64,000 nt of DNA from Algoriphagus zhangzhouensis (GCF_900148515.1 NZ_FRXN01000005.1:317186-381185); one strand, 5' to 3'. Shown: positions 1-9,071, counted from the first letter of the stretch. Made by a program: numbers and translations. Notes: generated from the letters alone by a model not told the origin.

Positions 1-2
1 AT

Positions 3-206
3 ATCGGAAAAGTGATTTATTACCTGCCCGCAGGTTTGGGAGTGCCCCCGATCAATAAAAGCCCCTATTATGCCATAGTCATTTTGGTAAGAGCCGGCGG
101 TTTGATTAGCTCTCTGGCTGGTCAGATTATCGAACTTGCAAGTGGAGATTCTACCGAGACAAAAGAAATATCATCAGGAGACAACCAAACAATTAGTCTT
201 ACTTAA
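3..206 (+). CDS. C-terminal fragment of an unrecognised protein
   Basis: The reading frame is open from the left edge of the window to a stop at 204-206, so this is probably the tail of a gene that starts outside. About 67 residues are visible. They include a hydrophobic stretch (YYAIVILVRAGGLISSLAG) followed by a polar Ser/Thr/Glu-rich tail. That would fit a last membrane segment with a short tail, but no family is recognisable. A GTG at 12 could formally start a 64-residue protein, but the open frame upstream makes a truncated gene more likely. A strong hairpin terminator follows about 35 bases later. Confidence 0.45.
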   Translation: MGKVIYYLPAGLGVPPINKSPYYAIVILVRAGGLISSLAGQIIELASGDSTETKEISSGDNQTISLT

Positions 207-239
207 TGTTATAGTAATTAATTAAGGTCTATCATAATC

Positions 240-280
240 AAACAGCCTTTGATTTCTGGTCAAAGGCTGTTTCTTTTATT
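240..280. terminator. Intrinsic terminator between convergent genes
   Basis: A perfect 13-bp stem (240-252 with 260-272) and a 7-base loop are followed by a T-rich run. It lies between the rightward partial gene and the stop codon of the leftward DUF6528 gene, so it probably ends transcription from the left and may serve both directions. Confidence 0.8.
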
Positions 281-1151
281 TATACCATCGGGCTTTGTAG
301 ACCTTCATATCTGGGAATGGTATCTTTTTCTCAGGTTGATGAAAACTAACATGAAAAGTCCACCAACTTTCCTCCGGAACTGTGTAGATGAACTGCCCAG
401 AACCATTATCTCCGACACTTTTGATATTTTCAGCTTGAGGGAAATCTTTGATTTTTTTGAATTCTCCTGACTTTAAATTAAAGGTCCAAGCACCATGATG
501 TTCTGTCATAAAGAATTTTTTTCTGTCATTTGAAAGAAATAAATCGTGCCCTCCTTCACCGGGGATTTTCCAAGTTTTCTCCAGTTTCAGTTCATTGGGA
601 TTCGGGAAAGAATAGGCTCTCAAAACATCATATCCCAAAGCATACAATAGCTTTTGTTCCTTTACCCAAACTACTCCATGGGCGGAATAGAGACTGTCTT
701 CGAACAATACCTGGTCTGGATTGTCCAAATCAAAAACCATGATTTTATTTCCCTTATCGTTAGTTGAAGCTGCAGCTATTATTCGATTGTGGGGAAGGAG
801 TTCAATGGAATGAGCATTTGGCACATTCGCCACAAATTCAACTTTTCTAGTTTTGCTATCCAAAAGAGCTATCGCGCTAGAGGAGGAAGAAACGAGAATC
901 TGTTTCCCATTATTGACTGCTTTGCAATCATCCAATGTTCGAAATCTTCTTTTCTGTTCTTCTGATAAATCAGCTGCCTGACTGGCATCCCATTCCCAGA
1001 TGATAGAAGCTTTTTCTTCAGTTGATTTTTGGTAATCTACTAATAGCAATTTGGTGTCTCCGCAAACCAGAAATTGGGATTTTTGAGCTTTTAAACTTCC
1101 AAAGCTCATTAGGTTCAAAACAAAAATCAGAAATGCAAAACGTGTTTTCAT
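276..1151 (-). CDS. DUF6528 family secreted protein (beta-propeller-like)
   Basis: This is a 291-residue protein with a Sec-type signal peptide (MKTRFAFLIFVLNL..., cleaved near LKAQ). The body has repeated short strand patterns such as FRTLDDCKAV, HSIELLPHNRIIAAAST, HGVVWVKEQKLLYALG and GGHDLFLSNDRKKFFMTEHH, which I recognise as DUF6528, a family of extracytoplasmic proteins with a beta-propeller look. No catalytic role is established. It is the last gene of a leftward three-gene operon, 12 bases after the preceding phosphatase-fold gene, so it probably acts with those secreted enzymes, for example in substrate binding. The family call is from remembered motif similarity; function is unknown. 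Confidence 0.75.
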   Translation of the reverse strand: MKTRFAFLIFVLNLMSFGSLKAQKSQFLVCGDTKLLLVDYQKSTEEKASIIWEWDASQAADLSEEQKRRFRTLDDCKAVNNGKQILVSSSSSAIALLDSKTRKVEFVANVPNAHSIELLPHNRIIAAASTNDKGNKIMVFDLDNPDQVLFEDSLYSAHGVVWVKEQKLLYALGYDVLRAYSFPNPNELKLEKTWKIPGEGGHDLFLSNDRKKFFMTEHHGAWTFNLKSGEFKKIKDFPQAENIKSVGDNGSGQFIYTVPEESWWTFHVSFHQPEKKIPFPDMKVYKARWYK

Positions 1152-1163
1152 GAATGAGTAGAT

Positions 1164-1967
1164 TTATTCGATTTCAAAAACAGCCTTAACAGGTAGGTGA
1201 TCGGAAGCGTAGGTTTCAGAAATTACTTCATGGGAAACCACATTCAATCCTTTTCCTTCTGAATAAAGGATAAAATCTATCGTCTTTTTGGGATTGATGA
1301 CCGGGATAGTAGGAGGGCAGAAGTCAGGGCAGCTTTGGGCAAGATAAGTTTCAAAAAGCTGAATTGCTGGGCTCTCAGGAGTGGAATTCATATCACCCAT
1401 CAAAATCAAGGGAAGCTCGCTGCTTTTTAAAGTTTCTGTTATAGCTTTTGCCTGAACCAATGCAAGAGAGTCAGAGCTAAAATCCATGTGTGTGTTTGCG
1501 AAAAGAAGGGATTTCCCTTTTCCTAAATCGATAGTAGCCAATGAAAGGGTTCTTGGCTCTGTTCCTTCTTTGCCTGGAAGCGGAATGGTCTCCGTAAGAC
1601 TCATTGGATATTTAGAAATGATGGCAGTTCCATATTCTCCACCTTGAAAATCAATTCCTTTAGAAAAATAGTAGTAGTCAAAACCAGCCAATTCAGCTAA
1701 TTCCTTGGCCATATGAACGGACGAGCCCGAACGCTTTGTGAAAACGTCTACTTCTTGTAGTCCCACAATTTCAGCCTCACTTTCGATGATCACTTTTGCT
1801 ATCGCTTTCAAGTCAATTGAGTCGGGAATGCTCGGTGGGTTGGAATGATGGATATTGTATGAAAGGACGGTTAATTGGTCAACTTTTTCTGGTAAAGGAG
1901 CATTTTGGCAAAAAGAAAGTCCTACACTGATAAATAGTGGGAGATAAATTGAAGAGAAAAGGTTCAT
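1164..1967 (-). CDS. Secreted endonuclease/exonuclease/phosphatase (EEP) superfamily protein
   Basis: This 267-residue protein has an N-terminal hydrophobic signal and the full set of EEP-fold (DNase I/inositol-phosphatase/sphingomyelinase) motifs in order: LSYNIHH, EIVGLQEVD (metal-binding Glu), NTHMD, LMGDMNSTP (catalytic Asp/Asn), IDFILYS and C-terminal SDHLPV (catalytic Asp-His). These enzymes cleave phosphodiester or phosphomonoester bonds with Mg2+; the substrate cannot be read from sequence. A Cys in the signal region (LSFCQNAP) could be a lipobox. It is the middle gene of a leftward operon, 22 bases after a paralogue and 12 bases before DUF6528. It fits the local phosphoester-degradation theme. 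Confidence 0.85.
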   Translation of the reverse strand: MNLFSSIYLPLFISVGLSFCQNAPLPEKVDQLTVLSYNIHHSNPPSIPDSIDLKAIAKVIIESEAEIVGLQEVDVFTKRSGSSVHMAKELAELAGFDYYYFSKGIDFQGGEYGTAIISKYPMSLTETIPLPGKEGTEPRTLSLATIDLGKGKSLLFANTHMDFSSDSLALVQAKAITETLKSSELPLILMGDMNSTPESPAIQLFETYLAQSCPDFCPPTIPVINPKKTIDFILYSEGKGLNVVSHEVISETYASDHLPVKAVFEIE

Positions 1968-1989
1968 TGATTAGAGTACTAATTGGGGG

Positions 1990-2757
1990 TTAATGAATGA
2001 TGATTTCGGATTGAATGGGTAAATGGTCTGAAAGGAAATTGCCAATGAACACCTTCTTTTTAAAGGTTTTTTGAGAAAGTTCCTTGTCCACCAGAATGTA
2101 ATCGATCTTTTTGGTTGGGTCTTTTTCTGGGAATGTCAGATCATCTTCTTCTTGGGTAAGTTGGAAGCGTTTGTTGAGTAATTCAATTTCAGGACTATCT
2201 GGCAATGTGTTGAAATCTCCTGTTAAAATGACAGGGAATTCTCCTTCTAAATATTCTAAAATCTGGGAGATTTGAGTCATCCTTGTAGCATGATCCAAAG
2301 CCAAATGTGCTGTGGCAAACCTTACAGTCTTTTCGTTACCCAATTGGATTTTTGCAGAAAGGAAAGCCAAAGTACTGGTGTCTCCATTAGATCGAATGCT
2401 TAAAATTCGCTCGTTTTTTACATCTTCCATAGGGTATTTAGAAAGAATTCCCAATCCATAAGCTCCTCCATCGTAGGCAAAGTGACGAGCAAATTGCGGA
2501 TTCATTTTTGTGATCTGTGCCAAAATTTTTATCTGATTTTGCTTCCCAGACCGGTTGCAAACACTATCTACTTCTTGCAATCCAACTAAGTCTGCTTGAC
2601 TTTTCAATATGAAATCTCCCATTTCCCGAATGGTTAACTTCTCTTCCTTTGTGGCGCCGTGATGGATATTATAACTCATCACTTTGAGGGTTTGAGCTTG
2701 TAAGGAAAGAATGGAAGCAAGGAAGATGTAGAAAAAGATGGGGACGATTCGTTTCAT
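1990..2757 (-). CDS. Secreted endonuclease/exonuclease/phosphatase (EEP) superfamily protein, paralogue
   Basis: This 255-residue protein has a clear signal peptide (MKRIVPIFFYIFLASILSLQAQ) and EEP motifs MSYNIHHG, ADLVGLQEVD, TAHLALD, LTGDFNTLPDSPEI, IDYILVD and SDHLPI. All catalytic positions expected for the Mg2+-dependent phosphoesterase fold are present. It clearly resembles the neighbouring EEP gene in motif spacing but has diverged, so the pair looks like an old tandem duplication, perhaps with different substrates. It is the first gene of the leftward operon; its promoter must lie in the 274-base divergent spacer shared with the TPR regulator. Confidence 0.87.
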   Translation of the reverse strand: MKRIVPIFFYIFLASILSLQAQTLKVMSYNIHHGATKEEKLTIREMGDFILKSQADLVGLQEVDSVCNRSGKQNQIKILAQITKMNPQFARHFAYDGGAYGLGILSKYPMEDVKNERILSIRSNGDTSTLAFLSAKIQLGNEKTVRFATAHLALDHATRMTQISQILEYLEGEFPVILTGDFNTLPDSPEIELLNKRFQLTQEEDDLTFPEKDPTKKIDYILVDKELSQKTFKKKVFIGNFLSDHLPIQSEIIIH

Positions 2758-2758
2758 A

Positions 2759-2799
2759 AAGTTCTAGTTTAAAAATAAATTATAGCAAGTTCTAATTTA
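2759..2799. repeat. Tandem 13-bp direct repeat upstream of the EEP operon
   Basis: AAGTTCTAGTTTA (2759-2771) recurs as AAGTTCTAATTTA (2787-2799), 12 of 13 identical and 28 bases apart start to start. It sits immediately in front of the leftward EEP start codon, within the divergent spacer. The placement suggests an operator, but the binding protein is unknown. Confidence 0.4.
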
Positions 2800-3031
2800 T
2801 CAATATTAGGCTTAAAAGTATTTGCTGTGAGGAGATGTTTATTCAAGCGGTTCTTCATGTTTTTTACTATAGATAATTGAAAATCAATAGTTAAGATATT
2901 TTTAATTAATCTTTATGTTTAAAAGTGATAATCTGATTTTAAAAGTCAATGGTGACTCTTAAGATCAAATACCATAATAACACAAAATTCAAGTAACAGT
3001 CAGTTTACATGAATTACTGTACTTGCTTGGT

Positions 3032-4630
3032 ATGGCAATTTTACTCTTGTTTCTAAGCTTCCTGAATCTTGATGAATCGGCTTTTCAATGGTCAAAATAT
3101 GAGAGTCAAGCACTTCAGGATCCATTAAATACCTATCAAGAACTTACTTTACTTCTTGAAAAGTCCACTGATCTAAACCAGCTTGAACTCGGGCAGATCC
3201 AATCTTTGAGAGGGAAATTGCTTTTTGACTTTGGGCTGTATCAAGAAGCTACCCTTACACTTTATGAAGCCGAGGAATACCTTTCCCAAACTGATTGCGG
3301 CAAATGCTTAGCGATCAATCATAATTTTTTGGGAGAACTTTACTATCGGGTGAAAGGCCCCGATGAATCCCTTGAGAGACATCAAAAAGCTTTAAGTATA
3401 TATGAAGCCAACAAAGACCAGAAAGGGTTTGCTCAAACCATGGGCTTCATTGGGACGATGTATGAAAAGCATGGTGATTACCCTGAAGCAATTCAAAGCC
3501 AATTTTCCGCATTGAGAGAATTGAAAGGATTTCCAGGTGATCGTTTGGAAGCATTCATTTTTGAAAATCTGGGAAGTATATATGAGGATTTGGAGATGTA
3601 CGATTCCTCCAAATTCTATTTTTCAAAAGCACTTCAAATTAATCTTGATTTGAATGATAAAATCCATTTGCCTGGCAACTATAATAATCTTGGAGATATC
3701 GCTAGGAAGACGGGGGATTTGGAGGAAGGATTTAGACTGAGCCAAAAGGCCTTGGATCAAAGTCTTGAACTGGGTAGCCTTTCACAGCAAAAAAGTGCTC
3801 TAGTTGATTTATCAAAAACTTATGCTTTGCGAGGAGATTTCAATGAAGCCTATTTGATTTTGGATAAAGTCCGAAAGTTGGATGAGGAGATTTTTACAGA
3901 GGAAACGGCAAAACAGATTTCTATTCAGGAAGCTCAATATGATCTCCGAATTAAAAATGCTCAAATCCAGCAATTGGAGAAAGAAGCCACTTTTCAATCC
4001 CAATTTAGAACCTTGCTGGTCTTTCTACTCTTGCTGATCGTGGGAATCGCTTTGTTGATATTTAACAGACAAAAACTCAAAATCCGAACTGGCAAGGCAT
4101 TGGTTGACCAGCAGGCAAAAACATTGCAGATCAAGGAACGTCTGATCGCAACTGAAAAAGAAAACATCAATTTGTTGGAAGCTCGGATGTCCTTAGAAGT
4201 GGAGTCTCAATCCAAAGCCTTGACAGCTCAAACAGTCCACCTTCTTGAAAAGAATCAGATGTTGGAAGAAATCCGACAAAAACTGAAGAAGGCCTTGGAT
4301 GTAGATGTCAAAGATCAAAAGAAAAGAATCCGACACCTGATCAAGCAGATTGATTATAATTTTTCACAGGATACCGATTGGGAAGATTTCAAAAGCAGCT
4401 TTGAAAAGGTTCATCAGGATTTTTTTAGATCTATTTCCAAAAGCGGAATAGACCTTTCCCCGGCAGAAATGAAATTGGCCAGTTTGATCCGGATGAATTT
4501 AAGTTCTAAAGAGATCTCAGCGACCTTGGGGATTTCGCTAGAAAGCCTTCGGATTTCACGTTACAGACTCAGAAAGAAATTGGGACTTCAGAAAGGAGAA
4601 AGTCTTCAGAATTACATACTCTGTATATGA
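3032..4630 (+). CDS. Membrane-bound TPR regulator with C-terminal LuxR-type helix-turn-helix
   Basis: This protein of about 532 residues begins with a short hydrophobic segment (MAILLLFLSFLNL), then has tetratricopeptide repeats over roughly residues 50-290 (for example HNFLGELYY, GTMYEKHGDYPEA, NNLGDIARKTGDL). A single membrane helix lies near residues 327-345 (LLVFLLLLIVGIALLIF), followed by a coiled-coil region and a C-terminal helix-turn-helix (LSPAEMKLASLIRMNLSSKE, then ATLGISLESLRISRYRLRKK). The layout predicts a periplasmic TPR sensor joined to a cytoplasmic DNA-binding domain, with no histidine kinase. ATG 3032 was chosen over the in-frame TTG at 3023. It is divergent from the EEP operon and upstream of the phytase gene, so it is the obvious local regulator candidate. 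Confidence 0.8.
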   Translation: MAILLLFLSFLNLDESAFQWSKYESQALQDPLNTYQELTLLLEKSTDLNQLELGQIQSLRGKLLFDFGLYQEATLTLYEAEEYLSQTDCGKCLAINHNFLGELYYRVKGPDESLERHQKALSIYEANKDQKGFAQTMGFIGTMYEKHGDYPEAIQSQFSALRELKGFPGDRLEAFIFENLGSIYEDLEMYDSSKFYFSKALQINLDLNDKIHLPGNYNNLGDIARKTGDLEEGFRLSQKALDQSLELGSLSQQKSALVDLSKTYALRGDFNEAYLILDKVRKLDEEIFTEETAKQISIQEAQYDLRIKNAQIQQLEKEATFQSQFRTLLVFLLLLIVGIALLIFNRQKLKIRTGKALVDQQAKTLQIKERLIATEKENINLLEARMSLEVESQSKALTAQTVHLLEKNQMLEEIRQKLKKALDVDVKDQKKRIRHLIKQIDYNFSQDTDWEDFKSSFEKVHQDFFRSISKSGIDLSPAEMKLASLIRMNLSSKEISATLGISLESLRISRYRLRKKLGLQKGESLQNYILCI

Positions 4631-4717
4631 TTCACAATTTGTTAACTCCATTTTAACTTTGTGTAAGTTGTTTTAAGTCAGATGTTTGTGATCTGTATTT
4701 GATTTTTTGTTTTCGTT

Positions 4718-4763
4718 TTGTTAACGCTTGATTTTTACCTTGTTGCCTAATTGATAACGCTTG
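4718..4763. promoter_or_regulatory. Direct repeat upstream of phytase (candidate activator sites)
   Basis: TTGTTAACGCTTG (4718-4730) and TTGATAACGCTTG (4751-4763) match at 12 of 13 positions and are 33 bases apart, about three helical turns. They lie 59-104 bases before the phytase ATG. Helical phasing and location suggest a regulator binding as tandem copies. The regulator is not identified; the TPR-helix-turn-helix protein next door or a PhoB-like protein are guesses. Confidence 0.45.
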
Positions 4764-4821
4764 TTCCTAGTCTGAGCTAGCCCTCCTCCCTAAAATTGTC
4801 CCAGCAAATAACCAACGCGAA

Positions 4822-5904
4822 ATGCAGAAAAATTTTACAAAGTTTTTGAGTGTTGCTGGCTTGATTTCAAGCTTTGCCTGCAGCTCACCCAAGGAAGAAG
4901 TTGTCTCAGAAGAGGCAATGGAGCAACAGAAAATTCAACCGGTTTATGTGACTGACGAAGTGACTCACGATACCGATGATCCAGCTATTTGGATCAATCC
5001 GGAGGATCCTACAAAAAGTCTGATTGTAGGAACGGACAAAGACTCTTTGGGAGCTCTTTATGTATTCGATATCCAGGGAAAAATTATTGACTCTTTGGTT
5101 AGAAAAGGAATTCAACGTCCCAATAATGTAGACATCAGCTATGGCCTGCCTATGGGGGACAAAACTGTCGACTTTGCTGTAACTGGCGAGCGACTGACTT
5201 CAAAGCTTCGCTTTTATTCTTTGCCAGATATGACTGAGATCAATCCAGGAGGAATTGAGGTTTATGTCGGTCAAACAGGTCCTGAATACAAGGATTTGAT
5301 GGGGGTAGCGACTTATAAAGATCCAGTAACCGGAAAAACCTATGTAATCGCTGGTAGGAAAAACGGTCCTACCGATGGAAGCTACCTGTGGCAATACGAA
5401 ATGAAAGGTTCGATTGACGGAATTGAACTTGAGTTGGTTCGAAAGTTTGGTAACTATTCCGGCAACAAGGAAATCGAAGCAATTGCAGTTGATGCTGAGT
5501 TAGGTTTTATCTACTATTCTGACGAGGGGGTTGGCGTAAGAAAATACTATGCTGATCCAGAGAAAGGAAATGAGGAATTGGCACTTTTTGCCACAGAAGG
5601 TTTTACAAAAGATCATGAAGGGATCTCCATCTATAAAACAGGGGCACAAACAGGATATATTCTAGTTTCCGATCAGGAAGCCAACTTGTTTCATGTATTT
5701 CCCAGAGAAGGAGAGGCCTCCAATTCAAATAGACATCCTTTGATCACCAAACTTCCACTAAGCACGATTTCTAGCGACGGATCTGAAGTCACCAACCAGG
5801 CTTTGGGAGCTGAATTTCCAAAAGGGCTATTTGTAGCCATGTCCGACGACAAGACTTTCCAAATCTACAACTGGGAGGATCTTGAAAAAGCAATTAAAAA
5901 ATAA
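4822..5904 (+). CDS. Beta-propeller phytase (3-phytase) lipoprotein
   Basis: This 360-residue protein carries a lipoprotein signal (Cys20 in ISSFACSS), so it is probably anchored in the outer membrane. The mature part has hallmark beta-propeller phytase motifs: TDDPAIWINPEDPTKSLIVG, YVFDIQGK, RPNNVDISYG, EIEAIAVDAELGFIYYSDE and KDHEGISIY. The acidic residues in these motifs bind Ca2+ and phosphate in characterised family members, which release phosphate stepwise from myo-inositol hexakisphosphate (phytate). Length is normal for the family. It is followed after 21 bases by a TonB-dependent receptor, so the two likely form an operon in which surface hydrolysis feeds import of the product or of intact phytate. 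Confidence 0.92.
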   Translation: MQKNFTKFLSVAGLISSFACSSPKEEVVSEEAMEQQKIQPVYVTDEVTHDTDDPAIWINPEDPTKSLIVGTDKDSLGALYVFDIQGKIIDSLVRKGIQRPNNVDISYGLPMGDKTVDFAVTGERLTSKLRFYSLPDMTEINPGGIEVYVGQTGPEYKDLMGVATYKDPVTGKTYVIAGRKNGPTDGSYLWQYEMKGSIDGIELELVRKFGNYSGNKEIEAIAVDAELGFIYYSDEGVGVRKYYADPEKGNEELALFATEGFTKDHEGISIYKTGAQTGYILVSDQEANLFHVFPREGEASNSNRHPLITKLPLSTISSDGSEVTNQALGAEFPKGLFVAMSDDKTFQIYNWEDLEKAIKK

Positions 5905-5925
5905 TCCATCTCAATGTTAACAATC

Positions 5926-8685
5926 ATGAAAAGAAGTTTTCTAATGATCTGTGCTTTTCTAGTCGCAACGTTGACAGGGATGGCACAAGGAGTCCTGAAA
6001 GGGAAAGTTGTCGATAATCAAAATTTATCCTTGCCAGGTGCAAGTGTGCTTTTGAAAGGGACTGCCAAAGGTGCAGTGACTGATCAGAATGGTGAATTCA
6101 TTCTCTTGAATTTGGAAGAAGGTTCCTATAATGTATTGGTGAGCTACATCGGGTATGGAAGTAAAGAAAAAACTGTTCAGATTCAGAATTCAAAAACTAC
6201 CGAGGTTGAATTTGAAATGGAAGAGGCTGCCATTGAAGGAACGGGTATTGTCATATTCGGAGATAGATTGAAAGGCCAAGCCAAAGCTCTAAATCAGCAA
6301 AAGAACAATGCAAATATCACCAATGTGGTTTCTTCTGATCAGATCGGTAGATTTCCTGATGCCAATGTAGGGGATGCTTTGAAACGAATTCCAGGCATCA
6401 CCATGCAGAATGATCAGGGTGAAGCCAGAAATATTGTCATCCGAGGAATGGCTCCCCAGTTAAACTCTGTGACTTTGAATGGCGAGCGTATCCCCTCTGC
6501 TGAAGGTGACAATAGAAATGTGCAGATGGACTTGATTCCATCAGATATGATCCAGACCATTGAGGTAAACAAGGCTGTTTTGCCAAGTATGGATGCGGAT
6601 GCGATCGGTGGTTCGGTTAACTTGGTGACAAGACAGGCACCCAATGGATTGAGAATTTCTGGTACGGCTGCCTCAGGAGTGAATATGCTGTCCAATAAGC
6701 CCATTTGGACAGGCGCTTTGGTGATTGGAAACCGCTTTTTGAATGACAAACTTGGCGTGATCCTTTCTGGCTCTTACAACAATCACAACTTTGGCTCAGA
6801 TAACATTGAAGCCGTATGGTATAACTCAGACAATGGGGTTGTATTGGAGGAATTTGATATCAGAGAATATCGCGTTCAACGTGTAAGACGCTCGGCAACT
6901 TTGGCTTTGGACTATGAATTTAGTGCCAATCACAAACTTTATGTTTCTGGAATGTATAATCACAGGGATGATTGGGAGAACAGATTCAGAATGAGAGTAA
7001 GCCAATTGGATGATTCATTTGATGATGGTGATTTCACGCAAGTCTCCTCAGGAGTATATCAGACTGCAGGGAGAGTAGAATTTGAAACGAAAGGTGGCTT
7101 GGACAGCAAAAGGAACAAGGCTGCCCGATTGGAAGATCAGCGAGTTTACAATCTGACTTTGGGCGGGGATCACCTGTTCAATAAATTGAAGATGGACTGG
7201 AGCATGACCTATGCAAAAGCTTCAGAAGAAAGACCTCATGAACGCTATACATCCTATCGTTCCAGCGGTCAAAATGTGACTGTGGATGTTTCTAATCCCG
7301 AAAAACCATTGGCGATTTTGACAGATATATCTGATAATATGGGAATCGGATTCAATGGACTTTCTGAACAGTATGGCTATACCTATGATGAAGATTTGAA
7401 TGCAAAAGTTGACTTTAAACTTCCATATTCTGACAAAGGTATTCTTCAATTCGGAGCTAGATATAGAGGCAAAAACAAGGATAGAAACAACAACTATTTC
7501 GAATATGAGCCATTGGATGAGGAAGCTTTTGGTGCTACCATCGGAGATGTAACGAATATCAATGTCTCAGATAGAAACTTCCTGGCTGGTTCTCAATATG
7601 CAGCTGGAACATTTGTAGATCCAAACTTCTTGGGTAATCTGGATTTCAAAAATTCCTCTTTGTTTGAGGAGTCCGATATTTTGGAGGAATATGTTCCTGG
7701 AAACTTCAATGCAAAGGAGTCAATCACTGGAGGATATGTGATGGCAGATCATCAATTGAGCAGTAAATTGGCTGTAATTGGAGGATTGAGATTAGAGCTT
7801 ACTTCCATCGATTATGTTGGAAATATTTTTGACATCGATAATGAGACTGTTTCAAGAGCTGAGGGAAGTCAAAACTATACCAATGTGATGCCTGGTCTAC
7901 ATTTCAAATACGATGCGAACTCCAATACAATTTTGAGATTTGCTTGGACCAATACCATTGCCAGACCAAATTACTATGACTTGGTTCCTTATGCGGCTTT
8001 CAGTCCAGAAGATGAAGAATTAGAAAGAGGAAATCCAAATCTGAAGCCTTCCACATCCATGAACTTTGATCTGATGGCTGAAAGATATTATGACAATGTA
8101 GGTTTGTTCTCCGGGGGGCTTTTTTATAAGGATATTGATGATTTCGTGTACACGATTACTTCTCAAGGGTATACCGATCCTCAGTTCGGTTCTGACCTTC
8201 AATATTCCAGACCAGATAATGGTGGAACGGCTAGTGTATTTGGATTTGAAACTTCATTTCAGAGACAATTGCTGAAGAACTTTGGTGTGTACTTGAACTA
8301 TACCTATACCCAATCAAGCACAACTGGTATTGAAGGTAGAGAGGGTGAAGATTTGGAATTGCCGGGTACGGCCAACCACATGTTCAATGCTTCTTTGTCT
8401 TATGAAAATAAGAAATGGGTTGTGAGAGTATCTCTGAACTATGCATCAGATTACTTGGATGAATTGGGTGGTGAAGGATTTGAGGATCGTTATTATGATC
8501 AGCAAACATTCTTGGATGTCAATGCTTCTTATGCGATCACACCTAAATGGAGAGTCTTTGCCGAAGGAAATAATCTGACCAATCAACCTTTGAGGTATTA
8601 TCAGGGAATCCAGTCTAGAACCATGCAAGCTGAGTACTACAATGCAAGGTTCAACTTCGGGTTGAAGTTTGACTTGTTTAATTAA
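5926..8685 (+). CDS. TonB-dependent receptor paired with phytase
   Basis: This outer-membrane receptor has about 919 residues from ATG 5926 (an upstream ATG at 5914 would add four residues before the signal peptide MKRSFLMICAFLVATLTGMA). An N-terminal carboxypeptidase-regulatory-like domain (GKVVDNQNLSLPGASVLLKG) is followed by the plug (IGRFPDANVGDALKRIPGIT, RNIVIRGMAPQLNSVTLNG, DAIGGSVNLVTR) and a beta-barrel ending in an aromatic-rich strand (NFGLKFDLFN). Substrate is inferred from the adjoining phytase gene: inositol phosphates, or the phosphate/inositol released. There is no SusD partner. Two hairpin terminators follow. Confidence 0.9.
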   Translation: MKRSFLMICAFLVATLTGMAQGVLKGKVVDNQNLSLPGASVLLKGTAKGAVTDQNGEFILLNLEEGSYNVLVSYIGYGSKEKTVQIQNSKTTEVEFEMEEAAIEGTGIVIFGDRLKGQAKALNQQKNNANITNVVSSDQIGRFPDANVGDALKRIPGITMQNDQGEARNIVIRGMAPQLNSVTLNGERIPSAEGDNRNVQMDLIPSDMIQTIEVNKAVLPSMDADAIGGSVNLVTRQAPNGLRISGTAASGVNMLSNKPIWTGALVIGNRFLNDKLGVILSGSYNNHNFGSDNIEAVWYNSDNGVVLEEFDIREYRVQRVRRSATLALDYEFSANHKLYVSGMYNHRDDWENRFRMRVSQLDDSFDDGDFTQVSSGVYQTAGRVEFETKGGLDSKRNKAARLEDQRVYNLTLGGDHLFNKLKMDWSMTYAKASEERPHERYTSYRSSGQNVTVDVSNPEKPLAILTDISDNMGIGFNGLSEQYGYTYDEDLNAKVDFKLPYSDKGILQFGARYRGKNKDRNNNYFEYEPLDEEAFGATIGDVTNINVSDRNFLAGSQYAAGTFVDPNFLGNLDFKNSSLFEESDILEEYVPGNFNAKESITGGYVMADHQLSSKLAVIGGLRLELTSIDYVGNIFDIDNETVSRAEGSQNYTNVMPGLHFKYDANSNTILRFAWTNTIARPNYYDLVPYAAFSPEDEELERGNPNLKPSTSMNFDLMAERYYDNVGLFSGGLFYKDIDDFVYTITSQGYTDPQFGSDLQYSRPDNGGTASVFGFETSFQRQLLKNFGVYLNYTYTQSSTTGIEGREGEDLELPGTANHMFNASLSYENKKWVVRVSLNYASDYLDELGGEGFEDRYYDQQTFLDVNASYAITPKWRVFAEGNNLTNQPLRYYQGIQSRTMQAEYYNARFNFGLKFDLFN

Positions 8686-8726
8686 TAATGAAAAAATAAG
8701 GTAGATTAAGAATAGAATTGTTTTGG

Positions 8727-8761
8727 AAAAGCAAGCTTCAATGAGGCTTGCTTTTCTTTTT
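8727..8761 (+). terminator. Intrinsic terminator of phytase/TonB operon
   Basis: A perfect 10-bp stem (8727-8736 with 8746-8755) with a 9-base loop is followed by CTTTTT. It lies about 40 bases after the receptor stop. Confidence 0.8.
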
Positions 8762-8797
8762 GGTATTCAAATCAAAAAAGGTTGAATTAAAGTCTTA

Positions 8798-8842
8798 GTG
8801 TTAAGTTTCACGGGTTCCTTTAAAACTTAACACGGTTTTTTT
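8798..8842 (+). terminator. Second hairpin terminator after TonB receptor
   Basis: A perfect 11-bp stem (GTGTTAAGTTT at 8798-8808 with its complement at 8823-8833) is followed by GG and a run of seven Ts. It is a backup terminator to the one at 8727-8761. Confidence 0.7.
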
Positions 8843-8993
8843 AGAATAGGGAGAGGATTGTTTTAGTATTGCGCCCCGATTAAAAGCACCATCCCTTGAG
8901 TTTTATTTCTATTCTTGCCATCGCATCCTCCTTTTTAGCCCTATCAGAATTGATCGTTTGGATCTCCAAGAGAAAGTCGAAAAGGGATTTTTG

Positions 8994-9032
8994 AAAAAAA
9001 AGAGGAACTACAATTTGTGAAAGCTCCTCTTT
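8994..9032 (-). terminator. Intrinsic terminator of leftward metallophosphoesterase operon
   Basis: An 8-bp stem (8999-9006 with 9025-9032) has a run of As to its left on the plus strand, which reads as a T run on the minus strand. It lies 40 bases past the leftward gene's stop. Confidence 0.7.
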
Positions 9033-9071
9033 ATATTTTCAATTTTGCTTTTTTAACAAGTTAGGATTGAG

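Larger units (their letters stand above)
8686..9071. other. Gene-free spacer between convergent genes, with three terminator hairpins
   Basis: This 386-base stretch contains two rightward terminator-like hairpins (8727-8761 and 8798-8842) and one leftward terminator (8994-9032). The roughly 150 bases between them show no convincing reading frame or RNA motif. Confidence 0.6.

Noticed and set aside
6414..6749. Leftward frame of 111 codons inside the phytase-linked TonB receptor
   Set aside because: It is antisense to the conserved plug domain, whose coding constraint explains the open frame.
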